A DNA stretch of 64,000 nt from Marsupella aquatica (taxonomy: Eukaryota > Marchantiophyta), in assembly GCA_973895155.1 (NCBI GenBank), contig OZ316894.1, forward strand, positions 16,988,001-17,052,000. The letters run 5' to 3'. The translations under genes were made by a program, and so were the position numbers. This document shows, piece after piece, positions 11,228 through 22,284 of the stretch. Below the pieces are notes generated by a model. The model was not told the DNA's origin. It made no database searches and saw only the letters and a program-made list of their open reading frames with translations. Each line of letters begins with the position of its first letter. The first letter of the stretch is position 1.

Positions 11228-13103
11228 ATGGCCTCACAAAAACTGTGGTTGAGAACTCTGCCGCTGCTGGTGTTCCTCCTTGTGCTCCCGATTCCTCTTT
11301 GTCGTGGGAAGTACGACAGACATGTTGTATCGGTGAGTTTTCATTACTTCGACAGCTCCAACCAAAGCGTATTAGTTCGGCTGATAATTCTTAGCAAAGG
11401 CATTGCTTAAGTTTGGGGTAGAACAGTTTGCCTGGTGCGATATTTTCTATGTCGTGAAGTCTCCTGCGTTACTTCAAGGTTGCGAGATTTTGAGTCTACT
11501 ACTGCTTGGGCACGCTGACAATTATCAATGATTCCGCACAAAGCTTTACCTTGGTACACTATTTGGGATGCAGATACATACCACCCCAAATTTCATTTCT
11601 AGACCGTATTCTGCACAGCTGGAAAATAATTATCTTGAATCATTGAAGGAAAGAAAACCCATCAGAGTAATCGTACAAGTTGAAAAGGATTAACCAAGGT
11701 CTGCAATGTCCAGAGTGAGGGCCCCCTGCTTGTGTGGCAGGCAAATGACATTCGAGAACTCTCTGCGGCCAGTGCTAGGGGGAGTGGGTACTGATGGAAT
11801 GTGTTCAAACCTGCTTTTTGTAGGATAAAGATATGACGAGGAGGAAAGAGGTCTGCTATATTGATATTGACAAGTATGTTGTATATAATTCTCAACTGTG
11901 TCCTTAAGGGCACTCGCGGCATGTGCAAGTCAAGGGATATAAACCTTTTTTTCGCTCCATCAGAAATCTTCTCCTGTTTCGTTGTGTAGTTTCTGAAAGA
12001 TTAGAAATTGGAGTTATTAAAAGTATGCAATTATAGCTTTATAAGCTGAGAAAATAGAATTGTAGCGGTCGACATTGCGATGAGCGTTGCAAATTGTGTC
12101 ATTCACAGGCTTAGAAATCCTTTCGATCTACTGTCACTAGACTAGTGATCCATTTTACACTTATTCACGTAGGTATCTCCCTATTTTCTGGCTTGTCAAA
12201 TCTATCTTTCGTCTGTGATGGTGTTCCCGTATATCTTATGGAGGGTGAAGAATATTTTAACTTCTGTACTTCTGTTTCTATTTCTGTTTCTGTCATATGA
12301 GTCTCCCCTATTTAATTACGAATCTCTTACACAAGTTTTTAGTTATCTCAAGCGTAGGCATGGCTAGTAAGTGTAAAAATGGCAGGATATAATTATATTC
12401 TGGATGTGCCTTCCATGAATTGAATGAGTAAGCAAAATTCTTACCGTTTCTTTGTGATGGCAGTGGGTTATGGGGTAGAAGTTGTCGATCTTCTTGGACT
12501 GCAAAAGAGAACTGTGCTCTCCGATGTGTTTCACCTACATGCTATAATAGGATCTATGGCGAAGACCCTGTACATATTCTGCTCTTTGTTCAGTTCGAAA
12601 GTTTGGCAGAAGATGTGCATGTCGTTTTCAGAAAGCCTTTACTTGAAGCTACGCTGTACTACAGATATCAGTAAAACTGCTTGGTTTGTACTCCTACAGA
12701 AAGTTCGGTGTTGAGGATCAACCGGTATGAAATAGTTTGTAGAATGTCGGGCAGAGTTGCAAAGTGGCATGTCCACAAGCCTATTGTGGAACCGGTTGCA
12801 AATATTGACTAACAAAATTGGTTTTGTCTGTAGCTTGAGGAGGGAGAAGTTGACTTTAGAAGGGGGCGAGAGTATCGAAATTGTTTACGGAGGTTTGTTG
12901 TAACTTTCAATCTGTTCCCGCATCATCTTTTGTAAACATTTGTTAATGTAGCCTTGCATGCATAGTACAATTGTAGTAGTCCGTAATCTTGCATTTTGCA
13001 ATAGTATTGTCATTCCGGGTTCTTCCCATCTTCCTGACTCAGCTTTTCACTCACGTTCTTCGACTTCAGGGAACTCCTGAGCGAGGCAAAGGCCGTGAAG
13101 TGA
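11228..13103 (+). CDS. small secreted cysteine-rich protein, DUF4787-like, five exons
   Basis: Exons 11228-11332, 11824-11873, 12464-12569, 12834-12892 and 13070-13103 join in frame with GT-AG introns to a 117-residue protein. Residues 1-26 form a signal peptide (Leu/Val-rich core LPLLVFLLVLPIPL, then Cys-Arg-Gly). The mature part reads VCYIDIDNGLWG (split codon Asn across intron 2), AKENCALRCVSPTCY, then YGEDP/LEEGE across intron 3, and a final REYRNC. These phrases match a small conserved eukaryotic family that I remember as DUF4787; the family name is from memory, whereas the match of phrases across three introns is seen directly. The cysteines (VCY, SC, NC, RC, TCY, NC) suggest a disulfide-bonded extracellular or lumenal protein of unknown function. 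The C-terminus is short (LLSEAKAVK), so a different last exon is possible. The usual ATG at 11228 is preferred because it starts the signal peptide; 11177 is an alternative. Confidence 0.8.
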
Positions 13104-15172
13104 GACCTTCTCCCTCAATGACGAGATCGGCAATTACTTTTAACACGTTCAGCTAGGGAAACTCTTCTAATTGATAGTGAATCTGAGGAGATTGTAAATA
13201 CGATGCAATAATTAATTGTGGAGACTCATATCTAACTAGAAGACTTTCCGTAGTCAGTAGTATTACAATACGCTAGCGATGAACAGAATTGGAGGCTTTC
13301 ACAGGTCCTTCTGCTTTTCTCCATCACACATCCACAAGGGATGGAGATGCTCCCTCACTTTGAGCGCTTATCTTTCATTATCAATCTACCCTTGTAATCA
13401 TTTGCCAATGCAAGTCAAGTTGCAAGTTGGATGCAAGAAGCTTATCAGACCATGCGTCTCAGAGTGTCCTGGTTATTGCTATGAGTAATCAGTCCAATAT
13501 AGAGCACATTGAAAGATTCAATAGAAGTTAAGTTGGGTTGGGCGTTCACCAAGCTGCGCTTGCATTGTCCAAGATTCTTTCTGTACGCTTTACTGACACA
13601 ACCAATAGGTAATTTCTATGTATGTTGTCATTCTCGATTGTTCTAACATCTGAGAGTGTAGAGAGCAGAAAGCGTCTAGGAGATGTCTAGTGAACTGGCA
13701 TTGCTTTTCAACCAGTTTTATATGACAGCGCAATTTGCTAACCATGATTTGGAAAGGTGTCCAAGGCATTCTGATTCTCCCATAGAACGTGGATTTAATA
13801 CGCGCAAAATTTCATGATTTGTTCCGAGATCAACGATCGATGTTTTAACTTTCAAGACATCTTCCCCACGTAAACATTGAGTCTGTGGGCTTTCAGCCAT
13901 CCTATAGACATTGAATTTAGCTACATACTAGATTCCACTCACCGTCCCTGTGGATAGCCTCTAAGGTAGGGACCAAGATGATAGATATGAAAAAATGAAC
14001 TTCGGGTTCTAGGTTTTTTCAGATTGACGGATTCATTTGCGTGCTGGAAGTAAAGTGAAAAAGTTTGGTAAAGAAATTTATAGAAATATATTGCACTGAC
14101 ATACAATGAGTTCGTCCGCCACAAGCAAGGCTAATTCAGTTAATCGAACGGTTTGCTGGAATTTTCTGTGCATCTACTAGGGAGTGTTTCCGATACCCAG
14201 ATGGGTAAACTCCGAGGGAGATGGCTTGTGGAGTTTTGGATGATAATTTCTTATAGCGCTAGGCTCGGAATTGGTGCCAACGTGATAGCTGTCGCTGTAC
14301 TATCAGCGTTGTCAAACGGAGGTGTACTTTCCGACGCTTGAAATTTTGCGTCGGGTCTCATCTCCTGGATGTACTACTTCTTAAGTGGTGCGAGGATGGG
14401 CGTCTGGAACTTTTTATGCATAGATTGTCATGCTTGATTTCCAGGCTCTCTTGTTCCATATTCTCGTGCATAATTTTCAAGTTCTCAACCGCCGAAGCTA
14501 AAGCCTTCGAGTTCATTCCAATGTCGTTTTGGAGACGTAGCCTTTTCCTTCGATTTCGTCGATAATTTGAAAGGATTTCCTACAGCCATCGCCTCATATG
14601 TGTAAGTCGTCTCTCAGGCAGAGGAATTGAGCAGGACTCTTATTCTAATGGCAACGTTTACCAATTCCGAAAGGCCATTGCCAATGATTGCAGACACTGC
14701 GCCGGATTCAACCATAGCCGCGCTCTCCTCGATTCGCGATGACCTTCTCGAATATTTTCCCACCCATTACCGTATATACAATCCAGCCCAACCTGCCCAT
14801 TTACAATAAGTGGCAGCGATTCTATCGAGGGTGTCTGTCAAGAGAAGGAAGCTGTGAGCTCCCAGGCGTGCGAGGACTCCTGGTTGCTCGTCAAATTTCG
14901 ACTCCTTGCAGCAATGTCTGTTTGATTTGAGAAAGCTAGCTTTGCCTGATTTCGTTCATGGAAGAGACTTGTCCCTAACGATCGGGAAGATAGACAAGCC
15001 CAGGCAAAGACCAAGATTTTGTATTGCCTCTCCATCAGAGTGTCGCCTCTCCATCAGAGTGTCGCCTCTCCACCAGAGTGTCCTCAATTCTCCCAATACT
15101 GTGTCCAGAAGCGGTAAAGAGTCGACAATCACGGCAGGGGAAAGCTACAGATCATAACAAGTGATTCACTAA
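13104..15172. other. intergenic region between two genes, no gene recognised
   Basis: The first few hundred bases are presumably 3' UTR of the preceding gene. Several 60-75 codon frames occur on both strands, none with a recognisable domain or splice support. A 19-bp triplicate lies at its right end (15026-15082). Confidence 0.45.
15026..15082. repeat. 19-bp tandem repeat, three copies
   Basis: gcctctccatcagagtgtc at 15026, 15045 and 15064; the third copy has one substitution (cac for cat). It lies about 90 bp beyond the stop codon of the ATP-grasp gene, probably in its 3' UTR. Confidence 0.9.
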
Positions 15173-16735
15173 TTATATCGAACGGCTTCGGGGGGTTTCC
15201 GCTTGTCCGTCTAGCTCCGACGAGGCCATCGCCATATCAGGTCGACCGTTTCCTTCTCCTGGCAAACCATCCTCTGACTCCTCCATCTCTTTCAACATCT
15301 TTCTCACCCCTTCCAGATGCTTGCCCACCGGTTCCCACAGCAAATCCTCCTGAAACATATCCGGAGCACTCATCCCATCCTTCCCTTGACAGAATCCCGC
15401 ACAAGCCAGGAGTATAGGCTGCATGAGAACAGTTGGCAGGGGTAGCATGTCGCGCAGGGAAAATATCACGTCTCGGCTCGTCCAAAACCGCTTGACGTGG
15501 GAGACGTACCCCGAGAAATTCCCGTGGGATCGCCACGGAACGAGCAGCATGCCTGGCAAGAATTGGCGACGAGCGCCTTGGCGGGGGACGACGATCGAGC
15601 TACTACTTTCCATGGTGGGATCCGTAATACAACGCGCTAGGTCTGGTGTTCCTGCGAAGAGATGAATGCCGCTCGTCGCGCGCGGATTGCATTCGATGGA
15701 GACGAGGCGGCCGTTATGGGTCTCCACAAAGTCGAATGCGAGCTGACCTGAAACTCCTGGGTGTGCGGCGACGATCTTCTCAACGTATGCGCGGATGCGT
15801 GGGTGTTCTACAGATTCGAAGTAGACGCACGAGCTGTCATCAAGTGTGTCTTTCACGGGGTAGACGGCATGCGCCCGGAGCTGGCCGTCGCGGATGATGG
15901 AGTAGCTGCAGTATCTCGATCCTGTGAGCCACTCCTGCGCAGTGTAGTGGATTTCGTCAGAAATGGCCAATTCAGTTGCGCTCGGGAGCGGCTCTTCTGG
16001 TTTCAGGTGAAAGATGTTGCCTGAGGCGCGGCCAAACACCGGCTTCAACGCCCATTCCCTCGTGAGATCTAACATTCGAACGTCATTCATGCTGCGGCAG
16101 AGATAAGCTTCCGGGTAGTCGAGGCCGAGGCGTTTCAACAACCGGTTCATCTGCCACTTATCATGCAGGCGGATGAGAGCACCGAAAGGTGGCGCAAATA
16201 GCCTGTCCAGGATGTCGCGGTCGTCGCATTCCGCAAGATGAAAAATCTCCTCGTGCAGCGGAATGATCAGGTCAATCTGCTGGGCTTTGACTGTATTCTT
16301 CACGGCGGCGATGTATCCAGCGGCATTGTCACTCGGCGCAGGGACCCCGAAGCTCTTCTTCACAGCCTTAGATGCCTTGCAAGCGTGAAAGTTCATAGGG
16401 TCGACTACGAAGATGGTATGCCCGGCCAGCTTGAGCTGCCGGGCCAGATCAATTGCCACGGGGAATCGTCCGTTCGAAAGGAGGATGTTGAGGGAACGGA
16501 CACCCTGCGGCGTTTCTTTCTCCGTCTTCATTCTCTCGTTACATCGAGGAGTTGGGCTCTCGTGGAAAGGACGGATGGCAGAATTACTTCCAAGACTCTG
16601 GTTATTGTGATCAAGATATAAAAGGCTGGCCAGCAGAGGAGTCGGGGATTTCCATATGCACCTCGTCAGCGGCCCCACATACTCCGAGGATGATCGGCGA
16701 GACAGCCGTGTGATGATGTTTCTGAATCCATTCAT
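15173..16735 (-). CDS. single-exon ATP-grasp enzyme (carbamoyl-phosphate-synthase-like fold), fungal-like
   Basis: One uninterrupted 520-residue frame. Residues 1-66 are rich in Arg, Ser and Pro with few acidic residues, like an organelle transit peptide; Met69 is an alternative start. Residues 82-112 (LNILLSNGRFPVAIDLARQL, then FVVDP) form a Rossmann-like preATP-grasp domain. The ATP-grasp core follows: LKPVFGRASGN with the nucleotide-binding Lys at 231, AQEWLTGSRYCSY (266-278), FDFVE (334-338) and SIECNPRATSG (346-356), whose Glu348 and Asn350 fit the metal-binding pair. The catalytic elements therefore look intact. ATP-grasp enzymes join a carboxylate to an amine or similar nucleophile through an acyl phosphate; the substrate here cannot be read from sequence. 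The closest relatives I know are fungal proteins annotated only as ATP-grasp. The absence of introns and a visibly higher GC content than the flanks set it apart from its neighbours. No partner gene is adjacent. Confidence 0.85.
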   Translation of the reverse strand: MNGFRNIITRLSRRSSSEYVGPLTRCIWKSPTPLLASLLYLDHNNQSLGSNSAIRPFHESPTPRCNERMKTEKETPQGVRSLNILLSNGRFPVAIDLARQLKLAGHTIFVVDPMNFHACKASKAVKKSFGVPAPSDNAAGYIAAVKNTVKAQQIDLIIPLHEEIFHLAECDDRDILDRLFAPPFGALIRLHDKWQMNRLLKRLGLDYPEAYLCRSMNDVRMLDLTREWALKPVFGRASGNIFHLKPEEPLPSATELAISDEIHYTAQEWLTGSRYCSYSIIRDGQLRAHAVYPVKDTLDDSSCVYFESVEHPRIRAYVEKIVAAHPGVSGQLAFDFVETHNGRLVSIECNPRATSGIHLFAGTPDLARCITDPTMESSSSIVVPRQGARRQFLPGMLLVPWRSHGNFSGYVSHVKRFWTSRDVIFSLRDMLPLPTVLMQPILLACAGFCQGKDGMSAPDMFQEDLLWEPVGKHLEGVRKMLKEMEESEDGLPGEGNGRPDMAMASSELDGQAETPRSRSI

Positions 16736-17480
16736 TTTGTTGCTCTCGAAGTACCTGCCCGACGATCATCCTACACCCACAGATAAAAACCCATCGAAAG
16801 AGCCTTCCCCGGTGGAATCCACAATCCAGAGTACGGCGGTGACATCTCTCTGTGCATGCACTACAAATGGTATCTCCACCTCCAAACACCGGGGATCGCC
16901 TTCCGGCACAACGTGTGCCATCCTCAATTGTTTCGCACATGACAAGTGCCATCCTCGATTCCTCGTTTACCCGCTCTAGTTTCCGATCCTCTTTCCAGGA
17001 AATTGAGCATGACAAGTGCCGTCTTCAATTCCTCACAACGCGCTCCAGTTTCCCCATCCTCTTTCCAGGCAATTGAACTTGACAAGTGCCATCCTCAGGT
17101 CCTCGTAATGTGATCTCTGATCCTTCATCGAGGAACGGAGATGACATGGAGCATCGAGAACTTGTACACATGGCGACAAAAGCGTGGACTTGAATCTGTC
17201 GGCCGCACTTTTCTCGTTGTCGAATTTTCCGGGTACACATTGTGCACCTGCCCAGAAAATCCCAGTTCCCACATACCTCCGGTTTTTCTTTAGGAGTTTG
17301 GTATTTTGCCATCCGGAGAGTGTCATCAAGAGCTCATGATTGTGCAGAACTAAATGACGGATTGTGGGCAAAGCTGTTGTGGACGGAAGCTTCTCGTGGT
17401 AGTCGCAATAGGGCGTCTCAAATTTGGGCTTTGGGCCGAAGTTATTGATTTATGGTCCAACCCTGATCTCTGGTTATGGG
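16736..17480. other. upstream flank of the ATP-grasp gene with a 70-bp repeat
   Basis: Presumed promoter and 5' UTR. A 70-bp unit starting gacaagtgccatcctc and ending ccaggcaattgaac is repeated at 16941, 17011 and 17081 (the last partial). No coding exon is recognised. Confidence 0.55.
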
Positions 17481-17489
17481 ACCTAGACC

Positions 17490-17850
17490 ATTTTAGAAAA
17501 CAAGGGGAGGTAGTATTGACCAAAAGGCAGGGGTTCTGGCCAATAAACCATTTCAAAGAAGGGGAAGTACAGTAGCATGAATGGTTGTGGGATCCAGTTC
17601 AGTTTAGAAAACAAGGGGAGGTACATAAGGCAGGGGTTTTTAAAGATGGGGAAGTAGCATTGATGATTATGGGACCCAACTAACCATTTCAATAAACCAG
17701 GGGAGGTTGCATTGACTTGCCCCTGTAGGCAGGGGCTGACACGGGTTATGGCCAGTTAACCAATATAAAAAAAAGGGAAGTAACATTGACCTACCCCATA
17801 AGGCAGAGGGTATAGGTCCCATAACCATTTTAAAACGAAGCATGTGCCCG
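17490..17850. repeat. degenerate ~55-bp tandem repeat
   Basis: The phrase aggggaggtagtattgacc, or a close variant, recurs at about 17504, 17561, 17614, 17643, 17698 and 17774, usually with aaggcaggggtt and aaccatttcaa nearby. Spacing is irregular (30-76 bp). Confidence 0.75.
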
Positions 17851-19018
17851 ATTGACACATCAGGCCCAGAGCTCACTTGCCTTCAAGTGCAGATTTCCCA
17901 ATTTGTGCCAGAAGTTACAAGAAAATGATGAAGGTTCTTGGTTTGGTGTTGAGTCCTTATGGGAGCCAAAGATGACTCCCATAACTTCTGTGCAAGTCCC
18001 CATCACTTACAATAAGATGTTAGCCTAGTATCGTCAAGTTTTGAGATGCCTTCATTAAGAAAACCTCGTTTCAGGGAGATCACACTACCAATGGGCAGTG
18101 ACCCAATAAAGGGGAGGAAGACACAATTCCACTGGGAGAGGCCCAAGGAAGGACAGGAAACCAGCAGCTTTCCAAAAACAACGTGTTCAAGGAAAAGGTT
18201 TTAGGGTTTTATAAAAATTAAAAAAAAGGAAGGAGAGGAAAACTTCATGTAGATCAAAGAGCCAAAAAGCCCAAGAATCCCTTGAATTCAAATGTTTGAT
18301 ATGGTTTGCAACTTATCCTTGCAATAGGATGCTCCAATGGAACTCAAGGTTTACTAGTATGCTTGGACAGACTTTGTAACAGGGCAACAATGTCCAAACT
18401 TCAACTTAAAAATTTTCTTGGAAAGCACATCTTATACTAGAAGCATCTTTCTCCAATCCTGAGGGTTTTGATTATAGAATATTTTAGGTACCTACTGGGA
18501 CAGGTACCCATTTTTAAAGTCAACAGTATATAGCAATCTGGCTACCTCAAAAGCACTCTCAGCCCTCATTGGATAATTTTCCTGGCGACAGTCCATTAAA
18601 ATCTTGAGAACCCAGCAACTAACCCTCTATTGCATAATCCCTTACAGATTTTAATTACTTTGTCACTAAAGATGTTCTAATTCATAATACTGTCATTGTT
18701 CTTTTTGTATTTATAAAAATGCCAGGGTTTTGTATACAGATGACAAGTTTACCAAAGTAACCAAGGAAACTACATACTGAAATTGTTGTATTTTTGTAAA
18801 TACAAAAAAATAGTGGTAGTATTGTGAATTCAACCATCTTTAATGGCAATGTACTTAAAAGGTGTAATCTCTTATCTAGTAACCAAAAACCTGAAAACCC
18901 AATAGCATATAGTGAATGGGTTGGACCTGAACTTTTGCATTTTGTTTACTCAGTTTAGTCTGGTGAAACACTTCTTACAACCCAATAGTGTTGGACGTGG
19001 TGTTGGAGATGCTCTTAA
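17851..19018. other. non-coding region, nothing recognised
   Basis: AT-rich sequence without a supported gene, RNA or transposon end. Confidence 0.4.
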
Positions 19019-19171
19019 AACCGCCACTAGCCATGACAAAAACCTGGATCCACCAGGTTTTACCATTAATAGTCATTTTCCTGAATTTATGGAGCAAGCT
19101 CAGGAGTGAAGTGGATATGGAAAAAGAAGGAAATGTTGGACACTTCCCTTTATATATGGCTAGTGGCGGCT
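19019..19171. mobile_element. 153-bp MITE with TAA target duplication, copy 1
   Basis: Left end AACCGCCACTAGCCATgac and right end atATGGCTAGTGGCGGCT are inverted repeats of about 16 bp with one mismatch. TAA flanks both sides (19016-19018 and 19172-19174). The interior holds acctggatccaccaggtttt. A second copy in opposite orientation lies at 23936-24066. The 3-bp TAA duplication and small size fit Tourist-like (PIF/Harbinger) MITEs; superfamily is inferred. Confidence 0.8.
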
Positions 19172-19174
19172 TAA

Positions 19175-20880
19175 GATTAGAAAGCCTGACTGCCCGAGGA
19201 TTGCTCAGGCCCACTGTTGTTTCCCCACCCCTTGCCTCACCCCAAAAACTTTCCACTGCCAAGAGTCATAACCTAGAGGCTTCACTCTAGACCATAGGCT
19301 CCATAGTGTAGCTTTCTATCGCAAAACTATTAGTAAGATTTGTAGACTGAAATGTAAATGATGAGTGTGGATTATCATCTTTTGAGTTGGACTTCTCCTT
19401 GACAGTCCTACAACTCAAGACCCACTTTGCTAATTAAAAAGGAGTTTGGGAAATCATTTTGCCAAATCCAAAGACATTTGAAAACATTATGAGTGCCAAA
19501 GGCAAGAGATTTCAATATGTCCTCAACTCGGTTAGGGAGCTATGATGTAAATACAGGCTAGAAATGGACACTTGGAAGGATTCAATGAGAAGCCAAAGCC
19601 TATATTTGGTTGCATGCTTAGAAGTGGAGTGAATGTAAGTCATACAGGTATGTGATTAGAGTGGACTAAGCAGGCCCTTGAAGCACAGCGTTTCTTTGAC
19701 TTGCTATGTTTATAACTAAAATGGGCATAATTCCTACATGTATGAACCACTGTGGGCCTATATTGGTCTAGCTGAGTGCAAGGCCAGTAACCCAAAGGTC
19801 TGTGGTTCTTTCCCAATGGCATCTGTGTCTTTCACTTCCATCATAGATTAGGATTGTTATTAATCCACAGGACTTATTTAGCATTGTATTCTTATGATAT
19901 GGTACTCAGCAAGGCATGCCAAAGTTGTCCCTGCCCATCTTGAGCTCTATTTCTGATCTTGCATCATGCATAGCCTGCTGGGTGGTCTTGAATGGACCTC
20001 TTCAAGGACCCCCATGTTTGACACTTCAATGCTAAGTAAAGCTTTCATTTTGAGGAAAGAATAATTAAATCATATATGTGTGGGATACAAATTTAGGCCC
20101 TTGATGGTGGTGGGCTTGGTTTGCCAAGTTTCTTTATGGTAGTTGATTGGTTTTATCATATTAATGTGTATTTTTTATTTACACGCTAGGTCATAACCCA
20201 GAGTGCTTTTAAGATTTACCAACTACACTGACCCAAGGTAGAGCATAATTATGGTATTTGCCAGATGACCCCACCCGGGATAGTTGCAGCTCGCCACCAC
20301 GTCCAACTACCTTAGTGCTTGGTTGTGCTTGGTTACATTGCGCACCAACAGCAAACAACAGGTATTTTGAGTGGTAAAAATATGGCCAGTGCCTTGTGCA
20401 AGAAAGAAAAAGGTGATTGTGTAAATAGTAATGCTACAAGACAAAGGAATACAAACTCTACTGCATTAGTGCAACTGGTTTTGATTTTTTTGGTAGTTGA
20501 GCTATTTAGAAAACCTCCTGGAAAATTGAATCACACACTTACTCTAGAGTGTCTACAATCACTACTGTAACTTTGACTCTACAGTACTTTGTGAATCACT
20601 TACAGTTGGCTCTCTCTAAGTGCACACTCCCGAGAATAAGCTTTTGATATGCACTTATGTAGGGTTTGTGCTGTCATCAGTGCAAAAACTTGGAATTTGC
20701 ATGCATCAATAAGAGTGCACAGGTGCCTTGACATGCAATGGGCCTTCTGTTAGTTGGCATTCTCTTGACCTTCTTCCTGGCTTGTACATCTTTGCCCTAA
20801 ATGAGATCCCCTACCCAGAAGTGCAAAATGTTTGCTCTACCTAGAAATGACATGTGCTTATTGTAACTGTAAGTCAAGGA
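19175..20880. other. non-coding region, nothing recognised
   Basis: No ORF with domain evidence. The last part (about 20600-20720) shares phrases such as gcacttatgtagggtttgtg with the duplicated segment just downstream. Confidence 0.4.
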
Positions 20881-20889
20881 ATAGTGTGA

Positions 20890-21285
20890 TTTGCCTCACT
20901 TATACAGGGTTTCACTCACACGGGTGCGTTCAGTGCAGCCTCATTGAACTATCAAAAAATGCAAAAAGATTTCAAAATGGTTGGCGAAGTAATGGATGGA
21001 ACTGCCTTGCAATTATCCAAGTTTGCACTAATGGAGTGTGCAGTTATCAAGAGCTGACTGCAACCTGGCTGGGCCACAATGCCCTTAGGTTTTGCACGTT
21101 CTCAAATCCCCATCTCTTACTCATAAGGGTTCATAACACTTATGGAGGGTTTACGCTCTTATATTTGCATTTAGTGCAGCCCAAATAAGTGGAAATGGTC
21201 GGGAAACACAAGGGATAACGGGACGCCTTGCAATTGTCCAAGATTTGCTGCACTTATAGAGAGCTCACTGTAACCTGCGAAACGC
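20890..21285. repeat. diverged tandem duplication of about 235 bp upstream of RPS26
   Basis: Two copies share an ordered series of phrases. Copy A: cttatacagggtttcactc, gtgcagcc, gccttgcaattatccaagtt, gagctgactgcaacctg (about 20898-21066). Copy B: cttatggagggtttacgctc, gtgcagcc, gccttgcaattgtccaagat, gagctcactgtaacctg (about 21138-21277). Copy B ends directly at the RPS26 promoter. Confidence 0.75.
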
Positions 21286-21288
21286 TTT

Positions 21289-21340
21289 TAGGGTTTACAG
21301 GGTCCCCAACTCCGCAGCCGCGAAACTGTCCAAACCCTAG
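21289..21340 (+). promoter_or_regulatory. RPS26 promoter with two telo-box motifs
   Basis: TAGGGTTT at 21289-21296 and AAACCCTAG at 21332-21340 are telo-boxes in opposite orientation. Such motifs are typical of plant ribosomal-protein and other translation genes. A TGGGCC (site II core) lies further upstream at 21070-21075. A pyrimidine-rich leader (tctctctcctcctctttgg, about 21388) follows before the ATG at 21506. Confidence 0.65.
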
Positions 21341-21505
21341 AGCCTCTCGCTCACTGCGCACACACAGCGTCTTGACGCGATCGAGGTTCTCTCTCCTCCT
21401 CTTTGGTTTCGCTCGTTGCCCACCTCGAGGAGCACCAAGAGAAGCGTATCGAGGACATCAGGCTGTCGAGCTCAATTCGCTGCTGCTGTAGCGGAATCGG
21501 CAATC

Positions 21506-22284
21506 ATGACGGTAAAGCGCAGAAACGGAGGTCGCAACAAGCATGGCCGCGGTCATGTCAACCCCATCCGCTGCTCCAACTGCGGTCGCTGCGTCCCCAA
21601 GGTTTGGATTCGATTCGTCCCGTCCTTACCCGTTCTTGTGCGCTTCTGTGGTTGTGAGGTATGTCGTATTTCGTCGAGTTGAGAATGCGAGTGGGGGGAC
21701 TGGAATGAACACTCTTGGAACGGCCATAGAAACCGTGTGATGTTTACACAGGGAAAGGGGGCTGTGTGATGGCGTGTGCAGGATAAGGCTGTGAAGCGGT
21801 TTTTGGTTCGTAACATTGTGGAACAAGCGGCAGTCAGAGATGTGCAGGAGGCTTGCGTCTATGACGGTACTACATCCTTGATTTCGTCTCCCCTTACGTC
21901 TATTACCCTTGAGATTGAATTCTGGAGCGTTTCTACCCAAATTTTCACCCTATGCCTGTGGGTTTGTTTCCAGGATATACTCTGCCCAAGCTTTACGCTA
22001 AGATGCAGTACTGCGTTTCCTGTGCCATTCATTCTCACGTAGTTCGTGTGAGATCTCGCGAAGCACGCCGCATCCGTGAGCCCCCTCAGCGGTTCCGCCG
22101 CAAGGTAAGTTTCCACTTGGATGACTCCCAAATTGCGTAGCCGTACTGACATTGACGTAGATTGCTCTTCAGAGTTTACTTCAGCACATCTTGACGATCG
22201 GCATTTGTTTTGGTGAAACAGGATGACACACCTGCCCGCCCAGCTCCAGGAGCTAAACCTGGAGGTCAAACCGGCGGTCGATGA
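21506..22284 (+). CDS. RPS26: 40S ribosomal protein S26 (eS26), four exons
   Basis: Exons 21506-21601, 21782-21866, 21974-22104 and 22222-22284 encode 124 residues; all introns are GT-AG and phases match (the Gly in VYDGYTLPK is split by intron 2). The protein starts [16 protein letters not shown] and carries two Cys pairs, CSNC (residues 23-26) and CVSC (about 74-77), that bind zinc in eS26, followed by the Arg-rich [20 protein letters not shown]. The tail [20 protein letters not shown] is plant-like and a little shorter than in many seed plants. eS26 lies at the mRNA exit channel of the small ribosomal subunit. Telo-boxes upstream fit co-regulation with other translation genes. Confidence 0.97.

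Noticed and set aside
14338-14565. 75-codon plus frame and a short opposite-strand frame
   Set aside because: Neither has domain support nor convincing splice sites; probably chance frames in intergenic DNA.
15237-16621. Plus-strand and other minus-frame ORFs of 65-127 codons
   Set aside because: Shadows of the GC-rich ATP-grasp coding sequence in other frames.
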